Assembly (NCBI GenBank): GCA_949358305.1
Contig: OX442324.1
Coordinates: 8,343,601-8,407,600, forward strand
Origin: Strigamia acuminata
Taxonomy: Eukaryota; Arthropoda; Chilopoda; Geophilomorpha; Linotaeniidae
Reading direction: 5' to 3'
DNA: 64,000 nucleotides
Positions 10,640 through 21,964 of this stretch are shown piece by piece. Numbering within the stretch: position 1 is the first letter of the stretch; every line of letters starts with the position of its first letter. The notes below the pieces were generated by a model. That model did not search any database. It saw only the letters and a program-made list of their open reading frames with translations, and was not told the origin of the DNA. The position numbers and the translations under genes are program-made.

Positions 10640-11480
10640 TTGTGGACAGTGGAAAGTACCACCTCTATTACACGGTACTTTTGTGGAATTCTATAGCAGT
10701 AGCGGTACCAGTTTGTGCACCTTTTAAAAAAAGTACCATGTTTTGCAATAGCGGTTCTGTACTGGTACTCATACCGGGATCCGTCCTTATTAGCAAATCT
10801 CATTTTAGCGAAAAAAATTTTTTATACCTATTTTAGCAAACTCATTTTAGCGAAAATGAGATTAAATCGCCAAGGCATAAAACACATTTTAGCGAAGCTC
10901 GTTTTAGCGAATGACTCATTTTAGCAAAAATCTCTAAAAATCTCAAAAGAAATCTCTAAAGTAGGAAGTCGATTAACTTGACGCACTGACTGGATTTTCC
11001 CTCTCGCGCATCGTCTGATCAACAAACAATTGCGTTTTCTTTGGAATTGTGTGTTTTTGGTTCTGTGGTTTGTGGCCGGTGGCCCCATCGCTTGATATTT
11101 CGCCTCAAACTGCGCGGTTAAATAAAGTAGTTTAATTCATCTAAAAAAATTTCAACCACTTCATTTTAGCGAATTCCATTTTAGCGAATCCCATTTTAGC
11201 GAATTACTCGCTAAAACGAGTCATCGCTAAAATAGATTCGCTAAAGTGAGATTCGCTAAAACAATGTGCACTCCTCATACCATATTTTGCGGTACCATGC
11301 TGTGCTACTGTAGATCTCACAAAACCATAATAATATAGTGCTATTGATGCCAATAACATCACCATAAAGGTTTGGATAATGTTATCGTCAATTTTTAATG
11401 GACGAGATAGTACAGTACTGCTGCACAGGATGTGATGCTTTTTTAAAAGTACTGCTTACCAGAACTGATACTTTTTCAAA
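10640..11480. repeat. Nested inverted repeats with ATTTTAGCGAA units
   Basis: The outer parts (10650-10785 and about 11270-11480) contain GGTACC / GTACTG motifs in opposite orientations. The inner part (10790-11265) repeats CATTTTAGCGAA or its complement about ten times, arranged as inverted arms. I read this as one MITE inserted in another. No gene. Confidence 0.5.
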
Positions 11481-11533
11481 TTAGCCGTGTAAAAAAAATA
11501 GCTCTTTTACTTATACTGGCATGTTTCAATTTA

Positions 11534-13633
11534 CAACTCCCTGACATAAGTCAGGAAATCAATGTTAAAATACGGTATTTACTCCTGCACTTTAAAAGTG
11601 GAATATCTTTTAGATGATTTGTCTTGTAAAAATGAATTAATATGGAAAATGAAGCCCTATTTTTTCTCTTTATTTTCATATTTTGTTATTATTTTACAAA
11701 CTTTTATTTTGGTGTAAAAATTTAAGTTAAAAATTATCACCACACAAAAATAAAGAAACTGCACTTTTGCTGGACAAATGTTTGGAATTATCATCTGAAA
11801 AATTATACTAATGCTTTGAAGGATATCCATTGGCACAAATAACAGCCCTTATGAAATTTGTCATTGATGCAGAGATAACTTCTGACATTGGCTTGCTGTG
11901 ACTTCTTTCAAGATCTGACCAAGATTTTGAATTAAATTTGTCTTAGTGTTCATTCTTTTTTATCTGGTTTACTGTAAGTTACGGCTGTTTCCTAGCCAAG
12001 GTAAGATTTTTATTTTTGTGTTTTCAGCTACGATGATGTTGATTTAACATTGTATGCTGGCTCCAGATCATGTTGAAAAACTACAAATCGGTGTCTTCCT
12101 TTGAACAGGAAGGAGAAGTCCTGTTTCATGCATGTTTTCATACTTTGCAACATTAATATTACCATCCACAATCAGAATTTCAACAATGCCATTAGCACAA
12201 AAGCAACCCCAGAGCATTATCCCCAAAAGAAATTTGACTGATTTTTTCGCACAATCGGGATTAAGCTTGTTAACCCGATCCGATCCGATCCGCTAATCCG
12301 CGGATTTGATCCGCTCGGATCGGATGCGGATGGTTTTTCGACTGATCCGCCTGCGGATCGGATCGGATCGGATCGGTGACCAATCCGAGCCGTGGATTGA
12401 TCCGAGCGATCCGCCATTTAAAAAAAAATACATTTAACGTGTTTTTTTTCGAATAAGAACGAAATTACAACTGTTTACAATACAATTAACAATAAGTTAT
12501 GGTTAATTGTATTGTAAACACTTGTAATTCCGTTGTTATTTGGAAAAAAACACAATCAAAAAAGAAAAAATCTGCGGATTGATCCGCAATCCGCGGATTG
12601 ATTGCGGATCGGATTGGATCGGATCGGCCAATCAGGGAATGCGGATCGGATCGGATCCGCATTTTCCAATCCGCTCTATTTTCGGATCGGATGCGGATTG
12701 GCCAGAAATCCGATACAATCCGATCCGTTAACAAGCTTAATCGGGATGAAGTTCTTCTGACTTTTTCTCCACATCTTTGTCCCTTCATCACCAAATCCAA
12801 AGGAAAATAGAGATTTGTCGGACCAAATAATATTTTTTCATGAGGTTAAAGTCTATTTTTATGCATTTTGCACCATTCAAGTCTTTGCTTTCTCATTCTG
12901 GTTGTGAGGTAAGGTTTTACTTTTGATTTACATGGTTTAAAACTAATTTTTGCTGTTGTTTTCTAGTGGTTTGAGTGCTTACTGATACATTTTCTGCATC
13001 TATCCAAGCAGCAGTAATCTCAGTTGATGTCTTCGTTCATAATTTCATGCAAATTTGTCTCAAATTTCTGTCCTTATTTTTATTTTTGGTTTCTCACTTT
13101 GCTTTCTATTCAATGTAACTCGTTTCTCTAACTGTTTTAGTGTTTTAGACATGTTTCTACACTACAGTTTACAATTTTCAGAATTTCCTTTTGCAAAACA
13201 TCATCTTTTTTAACCTTAAAATTTGATTTTTGATGGTTGCATTTAACTATTTTCTTTTTGCCACATTTGTTAAATACTTTTAATAAAGGCACACAACAAA
13301 GGTTGTTTGTTTAAAGGATAGTGTCCGTTTATTATTTAGTATTCAAGAAGTGGGATGCTTGCTGGATAATTTTTCCAGATCATATTGCCAAACTTTTGTC
13401 CAGCAAAAGTGCAGTTTCTTTATTTTTGTTCATTGATTTTTTTTAACTTTGATTTCTACACGAATATAAAAGTTTGTACAATATTAATACAATATGAAAA
13501 TGAAGAGAAAAAATAGGGCTTCATTTTCCGTATTAGTTTATTTTTCTATGACAAGTCATCCCAGATATTCCACTTTTACAGTGCATGAATATATTTTTTA
13601 ACATTGATTTTCTGACTTATGTGCTGGGAGTAG
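11534..13633 (-). mobile_element. Dead Tc1-like transposon
   Basis: TA-flanked; inverted terminal repeats of about 250 bp (11534-11795 and 13370-13633). Minus-strand transposase scraps include IIWSDKSLFSFGFGDEG near 12800 (first catalytic Asp), MLWGCFCANGIVEILIVDG near 12160-12230 and a diverged QHD motif near 12070. Stops are numerous. A hAT-like MITE (12262-12739) lies inside the transposase region. Confidence 0.8.
12262..12739. mobile_element. hAT-like MITE built from GGATC repeats
   Basis: Inverted ends TAAGCTTGTTAAC / GTTAACAAGCTTA are flanked by a perfect 8-bp direct repeat ATCGGGAT (12254-12261 and 12740-12747), the target size typical of hAT elements. The subterminal sequence is dense in GATCCGATCC and its complement. 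It interrupts the Tc1-like transposase remnant. No coding potential. Confidence 0.85.
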
Positions 13634-13855
13634 TACTGAGGTTCGGGATAGAGAGAGATTAATGTAATTGGTTAAATTTTAATTCAGATGTTACAATTTT
13701 TCTTTTCTTGATCAAATAGTTTTTTTCTCCACTTTGTTGAAATCAAATACTTTTTCATCAGAGGGGACAACAAAAATATCTGTAACTTTTATTTTGTTTA
13801 ATTTTTCAAAATGTCTACAAATTGTAGCATTTGACTTAGTCAAGACAGTAAATAC

Positions 13856-14345
13856 TAAGGGGTTTCATTAAATGAGCGATTAGTTGATTACTTTAATTAC
13901 TTTGATTAGTCGATTACTTGATGTGTCATGTGACTGGATTCAACCAATCCCGGGAATAATCATTTCATCAAACAAGCAACTAAGCAACTAATCAAGTAAT
14001 CACCCCAAACCATGATTTTCTGCTGACTTGGGCCGATTATAAGTGCTCTCTCAACGTGGCGGCGCCAGACCCACTTCAACTACACAAGGTCATAATATTG
14101 TATAACAAAGTCTGCTCAGTTTAGGTCAAACTGAACACTTGAAATGAGTTAGGTAGTTGCAATTATTATTTGTAAGAACTTTTTTTAAACAATTGCAACA
14201 TATTTAGGTTACAAGTTAAACAATTCCACCCATCGGAGCAATAATCAAATAATCAGATTTTTGTTGGACACTCAATAATTGAGTGATTACGATTATTGAA
14301 ATAATCAACTAATCACAATAATCGCTCACTTAATGAAACCCCTTA
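13856..14345. mobile_element. MITE with TAAGGGGTTTCATT ends
   Basis: Inverted ends of about 26 bp (TAAGGGGTTTCATTAAATGA and its diverged complement) with subterminal ATTAGTTGATTA motifs repeated in both orientations. The centre is less repetitive (14020-14210). No convincing target duplication, no transposase. Confidence 0.65.
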
Positions 14346-14719
14346 ATATGTTTTATATATAAATTATTGTTTGGACTGCAAAAAAAATCATATTGAGTTT
14401 GAATCAGATCATGTGGTAGCAGTTCAAATACTTGTACTTTGTGCTAGGGCTTGTACAACTCAAATACATGAAATTAGAATACACACCTCTGTCAAAACAA
14501 AAGTTGTGTTTGAAATTACATCACACAAAAAATAAGCAACAAATTACCAAATGTTTATTTTTCCCAATATAATAAGTAAAAAATAAATTAAATAAAAAAT
14601 ATTTGATGGAAATTAATCATTTTTTTCAGAAGTTATCATGAAAAATGATTGGGCCCTGCAAGACACTAAATTAGAATCCTGAAGAATTAGAGGCATGAAA
14701 TTAGAATATTTACCCTTAA

Positions 14720-15468
14720 TATATTGTAGGTCCGCCTTTTGCATTAATTACTGCCTTAATTCGTTTGGGCATAGATTCCATCTGACCACTCTAATACTTG
14801 AACCAATCCTGAGTAACTTTAGCTGAATGTGTTGGTGCTAAATCATGTTGAAATGAATAACCAGAAAAGCATCCTCTTCATTTTAATGAAGCCATAAGTC
14901 CATCTATGAAAATATCTTTTATTTTCCAGCATTAATAGTATCCTCAACGAACAAGAGAGTGCCAATGCCCTTTGCAGCCATGCAACCCCACACCATAACA
15001 GATGTGGAATGCTTCACTGTAGACCTCAACATACTCTTCTCCTTTTCTTCACCAAATGTTACACAAAATCGAGACTCATCTGACCAAATGACCTTATTCC
15101 ACTGAACAACAGTCCATTTCATGTGTTTTCTTGCCCGCAATAATGGTTTTCTTCACTGTTTTGTATTAGGATGTGGTTTGCGTTTAGGAACTCGAGACTT
15201 GAATCTCATTTCTTTTAGCTCTTTTAATGTTGTGCGAGTTGACACTTGGATTTTAGATGCTTGTTTCCATTCGAGTTATTTATTCAGCATTCTTGAACCT
15301 GTTTTTCTTCACAATCACACGAAGGGAGCTGTCCGTTCGTTTAGATTTTTTACAAGCGCGTTGTTTATATTTTTGCTGGTCAAAAATCTCATCACCATTT
15401 GCTTTAAATTGTTTTATAACTTTTGACACAGATGACTGACAAGGAGACCGCAGGAGTGTGTCCCTCAC
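14720..15468 (-). pseudogene. Tc1-like transposase remnant
   Basis: On the minus strand in order: helix-turn-helix region (SVSKVIKQFKANGDE and KKSKRTDSSL, 15280-15468); catalytic core with VIWSDESRFCVTFGEE and VMVWGCMAAKGIGTLLF (14919-15140); then FQHDLAPTHSAKVTQDWF and a C-terminus near 14720-14860. The frame breaks between these parts and a TAG lies after DWFKY. The enzyme would cut and paste DNA at TA sites; this copy cannot. Confidence 0.85.
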
Positions 15469-15540
15469 AATTGTTATAATTATAGTTAAATAATGTATTC
15501 ACATGACCTGAGGATTGTTACTTTCAAATATTTAAATGCA

Positions 15541-16147
15541 ATGCTCTCGCACATTGTTACAAACAGTCATAACACACAGGATTCTTTACTGTGTGTAGAA
15601 GCGTTATTCTTTCACTTTTTTGAGTAAAAAGGTCAAGTGTAGCACTACACTTGGTGATTAGCCTGTTCAAACTTTACTCTGAAACCCAAGTAATTTGATA
15701 TCACATGACATATGACATCACAACATGTTGATGACTGCCTGCATGAAGACAACAATAGTTTGTAGTGGTGGCCCAGTGGTTTTGGCAATGGACTAGGAAT
15801 CTTTCCACACAGGTTCAAATGCTATTGTCTGCGAAAATTTTTACTTTTATTTTTTATTTATTTTTAGCAGTAATTTTAATGTTTGTAATATTATACTCCG
15901 TATTTGTTTTTAGAAAATTTTAATTTAATTAATTTTAATTTTTTAACAAATAGAGGGACACACTCTTGCGGTCTCCTTGTGAGAGCAAGGAAAAGCTTTG
16001 GCTATGTCAATTTGCTTCAGTTTTTGTTAAAATAAAGTAATTATTTTGATATTTTCACGATCAGTTAAGTCTGAACGCTTTCCCATCTTGGATTCAATTT
16101 GAAGTGACATTGGCATAATGTAATAACAAATCATTACTAAGCTTATA
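15541..16147. other. Non-coding part of the Tc1-like element
   Basis: AT-rich sequence on the 5' side of the transposase remnant. It may include a further small insertion: the motif CTTGCGGTCTCCTTG near 15965 repeats inverted the CAAGGAGACCGCAGG near 15440. Nothing coding. Confidence 0.4.
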
Positions 16148-16482
16148 CAGGGTGGAAGAAAAGTCTATTCCCCTCAAATATTTTCTGAGAAATTGCATTT
16201 AGACAAACTTTGATGAAGCAATCGTATAGGAAGTTGGGTGAGAGCAATCCAATGATGTCATCAAATTTGACCTTGAAGGCCATTTTCAAGGTCATTCACT
16301 TGCTAACTTCTAAACTAATCAGGTTAGAGCAAAATTTCCAATCACAAAGTTGTAGAGCACCAAATATGAAGACATCATTGGATTGCTCTCACCCAACTTC
16401 CTATACGATTGCTTCATCAAAGTTGGCCTAGAAGCAATAGCTCAGGAAATATTTGAGGGGAACAGACTTTTCATCCATCCTG
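16148..16482. mobile_element. Foldback MITE, shortened copy (335 bp)
   Basis: Ends CAGGGTGGAAGAAAAGTCT and its imperfect reverse complement, TA on both sides. The arms contain TTGACCTTGAAGGCCATTTT and TTCAAGGTCATTCACTTGC and fold onto each other. Same family as 7276-8041, but with the centre missing. Confidence 0.8.
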
Positions 16483-16808
16483 TATATTCACTTTTGGGGC
16501 TTAGCTCATTAACTGCAGGTGATTTTGTGATGATTACGCATTATAATTTGCATTTCTGCTCAATATTCTAATTTCATGAATCTAATTCTTGAGGATTCTA
16601 ATTTAGTGTCTTGCAGGATCCAATCATTTTAGATGATAACTTCTGAAAAAATTGATCAATTTCCAGCAAAGTTTGATTATTTAATTCATTTTTTGCTCAT
16701 TGTATTGGGAAAAATAAAAATTTGGTTGTGTGTTCTAATTTTATGTCTTTGAGTTGTATGTTCAAAAATGAAGCATTTCTGATGTTTTTTGTTTTTATTG
16801 TTATCTAG

Positions 16809-16890
16809 AAAGTGTGCAATTAAACCAACATTTAATTACATCCTCTTGGTGTAGTCTTTTAAGATCATTGTTTTTGTTGCTAGAAGCCAG
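16809..16890 (+). CDS. Mon2: Mon2 homologue, 82-bp exon
   Basis: Acceptor TTATCTAG, donor CCAG|GTTGTT. In the frame set by both neighbours it reads SVQLNQHLITSSWCSLL and then RSLFLLLEA, matching the MON2 tract with WCGLLAALSLLLDAS. The two leading bases complete a Lys codon from the exon ending 7084; the last two bases plus the first of the next exon give Ser. It is too short to stand out as an open frame, so it is recognised by homology and phase. Confidence 0.82.
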
Positions 16891-16959
16891 GTTGTTACAA
16901 TTATTTTTGTTTAATGTGGCCACCTTTAATTATATTTTTATTTTTACATGAACCATCAG

Positions 16960-17144
16960 TACTGAGGAATCTACTACAGAAAATATTTTGGAGGCCATAC
17001 TATCCTATACTTGCCTTACTGGCAGTTTGAACATTATAGTAGCACGTGATGCTTTCATTACTGCCCTTTGCAAGGCTTCATTACCACCAAATTATATACT
17101 GTCTGTGTTGCATGTTCAGAACGTAGACTCAAATGCAAACAATG
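16960..17144 (+). CDS. Mon2: Mon2 homologue, exon
   Basis: Acceptor ACCATCAG, donor AATG|GTAAGA. Reads STEESTTENILEAILSY, then VARDAFITALCKASLPPNY and ILSVLHVQNVD, matching MON2 TENILKAELTMAALCG and SRDAFITAICKGSLPPHY. It follows the previous exon after a 69-bp intron. It ends in phase 1; the G joins AA of the next exon to give Glu. Confidence 0.92.
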
Positions 17145-18769
17145 GTAAGAAAATATATCTGTTCATCTAATTGTGTTATTTTAATAACAATGCTTCGTGC
17201 AAAACATTTTGGATTTAAAAAAAAAGTCATTGGAAAGTTAGAGGTGAAAATATAATAGAAAGGAAATGGGAAATATTTTTTAGAAAGTTGAGTTTCTGTA
17301 AATTTGCAACACTGAAAGATAATGTTACAAGTTTTTGTTAAATGTATGGAAATGTATGTAAACTAGGTTTGGAAATATAAATTTCCCTAAATTTTTCAAG
17401 ATTGAAAGATGATGTTGCAAGTTACTGTAATTGTATGTAAAGTTAATGTAAACTAGATTTGGAAATTTGTATTTCCATTCATTTCACAAGCCTATAAATT
17501 AGTGACTAAAGATCCTATGTTTCCAGCTTGTAAAATGTATGGGTTTATCACCAGATGGCGAACATAATTCAAAACTAGAAAATTTATATTTATTAAATAT
17601 GGGATTGGTTTTTTTCATTTGTACTTCAAGAAATAATTAGATTATTATTGTTGGACTGAAATAAAAAGTTAAAACAAATTTTTTAGTGTATCATTTAAAT
17701 TTGATTTTATAATTTGTTACACCATCATATCGCTGCAAGTTTTTATTATTGCCTTCAGTTGACTTTGCTCATTTTTTGTGTTGAGGCTGTAATCATAGCT
17801 TTGGTTTATAAATATAGGATTCAAGATTATTGGATTCAAGATTTATAAATCATGGATTCAGGATTCAGGAATGAATTCAGGATTCAGGAATGAATTCAGG
17901 ATTCAGGAATGAATTCAGGATTCAGGATTCAGGATTCAGGAATGAATTCAGGATTCAGGAATGAATTTAGGATTCAGGATTCAGGATTCAGGAATGAATT
18001 CAGGATTTGGGATTCAGAAATGAATTCAGGATTCAGGATTCAGGAATGAATTTAGGATTCAGGATTCAGGAATGAATTCAGGATTCAGGATTCAGGAATG
18101 AATTCAGGATTCAGGAATGAATTCAGGATTCAGGATTCAGGAATGAATTCAGGATTCAGGATTCAGGAATGAATCCTCTGCATATTTTCAGGATGTATTG
18201 AAATTTTATGGAAATTTATAGGGATTTATTTTTATGAGATTTATTTTGAGATTTAACTTATTTAGAATTTGTATTAAAAAAGAAATATCATATTTTATAT
18301 TTGGAAAGTTGTTATTTACTGATGGGATGCACAGTACAAATTTAGCATCAAGATACCAGGCACGAACTTTGTTTTTGCCAATTAAGACACACATCACACT
18401 GAATACTGGGCGAAACCATTCACTTTGTGTGTTCCAAGAGGTCTTTTATTTCTTATGCATACATTTGTGCAAACCTTCTACGCTATGTGGATGCTGTCGC
18501 CGTTAAATTCATAACATCACTATCATTACCTTTCAAGGCTTTGGATTTTGGAGATTGTTTGGATTGTCACAAACTCTTCGTCACATCTGCATAAGGGGGT
18601 GAAGACAGTACTAGACTAAGTGTGTGTTCACACTCCCGCAGTGGTACTGGAGTTATTCAGTTCTGTTTTTTGATAACACGACCTTGCAATTTACTCATTG
18701 TTGTCTAACTTAGCAAAAAGAAAATATTTGCGCTTCTACCTAAATTATTTTTTTAATTTATTCTTATAG
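17145..18769. other. Mon2 intron
   Basis: AT-rich intron containing the tandem array at 17820-18178. No other gene seen; 18234-18506 is open on the + strand but has no recognisable homology. Confidence 0.5.
17820..18178. repeat. Tandem array of GGATTCAGGAATGAATTCA
   Basis: About 350 bp composed of the 8-mer ATTCAGGA and the longer 19-bp unit GGATTCAGGAATGAATTCA in irregular alternation, around 20 or more units. The unit contains GAATTC. Confidence 0.95.
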
Positions 18770-18900
18770 AACCTTCGAGTTGTACTATTAAAGTCAGTCA
18801 GTACATTGGAGATTCTGAAATGAGGCAGCAAGTTGTTGCAGTTGGCACTCCATTACCAACGGCATCATTACCAATTGGAGCCTTGCAAGGACCTGTTGTT
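18770..18900 (+). CDS. Mon2: Mon2 homologue, exon
   Basis: Acceptor TTCTTATAG, donor GTT|GTCAGT. Reads [17 protein letters not shown], then [18 protein letters not shown] and ends GPVV. This corresponds to the MON2 part QQVVAVGQPL just before LTSKNIQCM. Length 131 bp, entering phase 1 and leaving phase 0, as the flanking exons require. Confidence 0.9.
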
Positions 18901-18957
18901 GTCAGTATAAAAATAATTATGCAAAGTTATGTAATAATTTCTGTGCTTATTTTACAG

Positions 18958-19305
18958 CTAACTTCAAAAAATCTACAGTGTATGAGATCTCTATTGGAAA
19001 TTGCTAACAGTCATGGAAAAATTTTGGGTACAGCTTGGCATTTGTTACTAACAACAGTTCAGCATTTAGCATGGATTCTTGGATTAAAACCTTCTGCAGG
19101 TGGTAGATTAAAAGCAGGTCGCATTACAGACTTACCAAACACAGTCATCACGACTGCTGTAATGGCAGATTTACCAATATTATCAGTCATGTTATCGAAA
19201 TTATTTGAGAGTTCACAGCTCTTGGATGACATTGCATTTCATCATTTAATTGATGCCTTGTGTAAATTATCACATGAGTCATTGGATTTGTCATATACCA
19301 ACAGG
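18958..19305 (+). CDS. Mon2: Mon2 homologue, exon
   Basis: Separated from the previous exon by a 57-bp intron (acceptor TTTTACAG; donor AGG|GTAATT). It encodes 116 residues starting [20 protein letters not shown] and containing [32 protein letters not shown] and [20 protein letters not shown]. This is among the most conserved blocks of MON2 and gives the firmest identification. Confidence 0.96.
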
Positions 19306-19360
19306 GTAATTTAGCCGTGCATTATTAATTGACATATAATATTAAAAATATTGCTTTTAG

Positions 19361-19462
19361 GAACCATCATTATTTGCTGTTGCAAAATTATTGGAAACTT
19401 GTTTAGTAAATTTATACAGAGTTGATATTTTTTGGAATCCTGTTACTAATCATTTATTGGAG
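19361..19462 (+). CDS. Mon2: Mon2 homologue, exon
   Basis: 55-bp intron before it; acceptor GCTTTTAG, donor GAG|GTGAGT. Encodes [20 protein letters not shown] and [14 protein letters not shown], matching MON2 [20 protein letters not shown]. Phase 0 at both ends. The next coding exon is 15.3 kb downstream at 34787, beyond Gypsy A and B. Confidence 0.96.
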
Positions 19463-19499
19463 GTGAGTGAATTGATCTTTTTTCAATAATTTAATCCTG

Positions 19500-20200
19500 T
19501 GACTGATATGGTCGTCGCCATGGCAGCCTGGATACTGGTTACCATGAGGATACCATGGGAATGCCATGGGACGCATACTCACATAAATAAGACAAGGACC
19601 TCCAGATTTTGGGTTGTTGGCTTTTAATCCGTTGTTTAGGAATTGGAGACTCTCGTCTACCCGCTAAATCGTCGATACTCGGCGAAAAGGGACAAAAAAT
19701 GTATGCACAACGATGGAATGCAACATAAATAAAGAAATTTACCGTCCACAGTGTCCAAATTGTCCGAAAAACCACCGAAAATGCTGCTACTTGTTACCAA
19801 AACACTCAAAAGCAGGGCGCCGCCATCTTAGATTCCCGAAAAACTGGCACTGTCGAAGAACACAGCATAATGAATTTAAACAGTTCCAAATTGTTTAATC
19901 GCAAAATAAACGACGAAAACATACAGTTCCTGTCCCTTTCTGCCGTGGCAATGCGTTTCCAGCGCTGAAACACACTCACAAGCGCCGAAAATCATCTAAA
20001 TTCATTCCGTCGCTACCGTAGTTGGCATCTCTGCTACGCGACGACGGAAAAACAATATTCTCGATGCCGCCGTTTCGACCGCGTCTACCCGTCCTGAGGT
20101 AAAAAACGACGCAGAATCCGGATTTCTACTCCAAATTGTTGCCAGACTCACCAGGAACCATCCTTTGCTACCAATGTGGAATAAATTTGGTTAAAGGGGA
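19500..20200. other. CpG-rich patch in the intron, unidentified
   Basis: In contrast to its AT-rich surroundings this segment is rich in CpG and contains GGCGCCGCCATCTTAG (19838 onward), which on the minus strand reads like a leader with a Kozak ATG. The minus frame 19539-19775 (78 codons) has no recognisable domain. It could be the 5' end of a gene, a retrocopy or a mobile-element leader. Confidence 0.35.
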
Positions 20201-20259
20201 GTCTAAAAACAGTGAAAAGTGTTAGAGAGTTTTTCATGTATAATTATACCATGTTCGAG

Positions 20260-20494
20260 ATTATCTTTTGTTGTTTGATGGTGCTCTACAACTTTGTAAT
20301 TGAAAATTTTGCTGTATCTTCAACGGTTTAAAAGTTAGAAAGTAAATGACCTTGAAAATGACCTTCAAGGTCAATTTTGATGACGTCATTGGATTGCTCT
20401 CACCCAACTTCCTATATGATCCCTTCATCAAAGTTGGCCTAGATGCAATTGCTCAGGAAATATTTGGAGGGGACCAGACTTTCAGAACATCCTG
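20260..20494. mobile_element. Foldback MITE, right half
   Basis: Contains CTCTACAACTTTGTAATTG, then ATGACCTTGAAAATGACCTT and a terminus GTCTGGTCC-like stretch running to CATCCTGTATAG. It matches the right half of 16148-16482. The left arm is missing or replaced. Confidence 0.7.
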
Positions 20495-20979
20495 TATAGA
20501 AGAGAGACCTTGAGAATCTAGGTGAAACAAATAATCTCAATTCAGACATTCTTTATTCATGAGGATTTATTACATAAATGCCTTACCTTAATCATAATCA
20601 AATCATAAACTTAAATTATAAATCTAAATTATAAATGGCACAAATGATAATCAATGTTATTCAATTTCAAATGGGTTGAAGCCAAGGCAGACCAAGCACT
20701 GAGTGTGCTGGTCCATCAGAGCCAAGATAGAAGCATGTTGACCAGTTGGAATCCAAATCATCTCTGCTCTATCCTGCTTAATTCTCTTAGCAAGTAAACT
20801 ATGAGTTTCCCCCCATCTTACTTAATTAATCAGTCCAGTTGTAATGTGCTAAGATAGCACAGCGCCAACTGGTGAGTAAACTCAAAAGCTAAATCCATCT
20901 AGTGAGAGAACTTGGAATTGTTAAGATGAGACTTAGCCTTTAGGCCTGCTATCTTTTAGCGAGGCCTGGGCGCATAACA
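20495..20979 (-). repeat. Probable Gypsy-type solo LTR, diverged
   Basis: The stretch ends GCGCATAACA directly before ATAT, like the Gypsy LTRs here, which end CGCGTAACA next to ATAT. It also has a TTTATT tract followed by an ATAAAT-rich stretch at a position equivalent to the other LTRs. The left end is not found and appears truncated at the MITE. Confidence 0.45.
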
Positions 20980-20984
20980 ATATA

Positions 20985-21125
20985 CAGGGTGGAAGAAAAG
21001 TCTGGTTCTCTACTAAATATTTCTGAAAGTACTGACAATTCATCTAATCTAATGATGGCAAAGTATTAAAGTTGGGTGGGGCAATCTTTTGGTGACCCGT
21101 AATTTGACCTTGGGATTGTTGAATA
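20985..21125. mobile_element. Foldback MITE, left half
   Basis: Starts TA|CAGGGTGGAAGAAAAGTCTG and continues with GATGGCAAAGTATTAAAGTT and TGGGTGGGGCAATCTTTTGG, matching the left arm of 44119-44875. It breaks off after TTTGACCTTGG. Confidence 0.75.
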
Positions 21126-21129
21126 CAGC

Positions 21130-21288
21130 TACTAATTAGTATGAATTGCCTGGTTCTGCAGTGGTGTGGAAAAACTCCAGTTGTGAAATAAAATGCACAA
21201 GATCATCACCGGTTGGAATCTAAACATAGAGTGACATTTTATTTCATAGTCATGTGACTCATAATATACAGTGCCCCCTTTAGGCAAC
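21130..21288 (-). repeat. Copia LTR fragment
   Basis: Resembles the Copia LTR at 43866-44118: both contain GCAGTGGTGTGGAAAA, ACATAGAGTGA and a CATGTGAC/CACGTGAC motif before a short 'gtgcc/atgcc' block. It is cut at ATAT (21289-21292) by the insertion of Gypsy A and B. Confidence 0.75.
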
Positions 21289-21292
21289 ATAT

Positions 21293-21795
21293 TGTTACGT
21301 GGTTAAATGGGGATTGATTTAGTCCTACGTGACATGAATTTAATCAAGAATGACACAGGGTTTTATATGTAAAATGCCTATTGGCTTTATTATTCAAAGT
21401 CGGACATTTACTAACGTAAATGTTCGGTCATCAGCTCTTATTACATTTGTTCATTTATTAAGCCTAAAATATAAATCATTCATTCAAATCAAATAAATAA
21501 CTAAATAAGGATGATGCTGTTGTCAATTCAATTCAATTCAGGAAACCTAGTCCTGCCTGACCGTCAACCGGCTGGCAGTAGTAGGTGAAGGTAAAAGTTT
21601 GAGAATCAAAAGAGATCTGAGCTCTCTGGCTTAATCAGCTCACTAAGTAAACTCCTATTCCCCCTATCAACTAATTTGAACGGTCTGTGCATCTAATTAG
21701 GTGCACAGCGCCGTCTAGTGAGAATTCATTGCATTAAATGCCTAAACAGAGCGAGCAGAGCCAGCCGATACACGGTACGGCTCTACCGCGTAACA
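21293..21795 (-). repeat. Gypsy A 3' LTR
   Basis: 503 bp, TGTTACG...CGCGTAACA. It differs from the other LTR at three sites. Immediately inside, on the minus strand, lies a purine tract (A3G9, about 21796-21808) suitable as plus-strand primer. Confidence 0.95.
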
Positions 21796-21964
21796 GCCCC
21801 CCCCCTTTAATTTTTTCGGTCTCTCGAAAAACAATGAATTGTTCCAACTAACGCATCTCCTTTTACATAAAAAAAAATTTTCAAATCATAAAAACAATTT
21901 TACAATTTTGAGAATCTCTTTTCATCATCCTTATTTTTACAAAAATATAATATGATACACTCTT

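Larger units (their letters stand above)
14456..16756 (-). mobile_element. Dead Tc1-like transposon
   Basis: Flanked by TA with long inverted ends (about 14456-14725 and 16590-16756), both containing TCTAATTT / AAATTAGA and CTGCAAGACACTAAATTAGA-type motifs. Transposase remnants are on the minus strand at 14720-15468. A foldback MITE (16148-16482) and other sequence are inserted on the N-terminal side. Confidence 0.82.

Noticed and set aside
12217-12810. Open frames rich in Asp/Ser/Arg/Ile
   Set aside because: Translations of GGATC repeats in the hAT-like MITE; every frame and strand is open.
17820-18178. CRISPR-like array
   Set aside because: Units are contiguous without unique spacers and lie in a eukaryotic intron; it is a simple tandem repeat.
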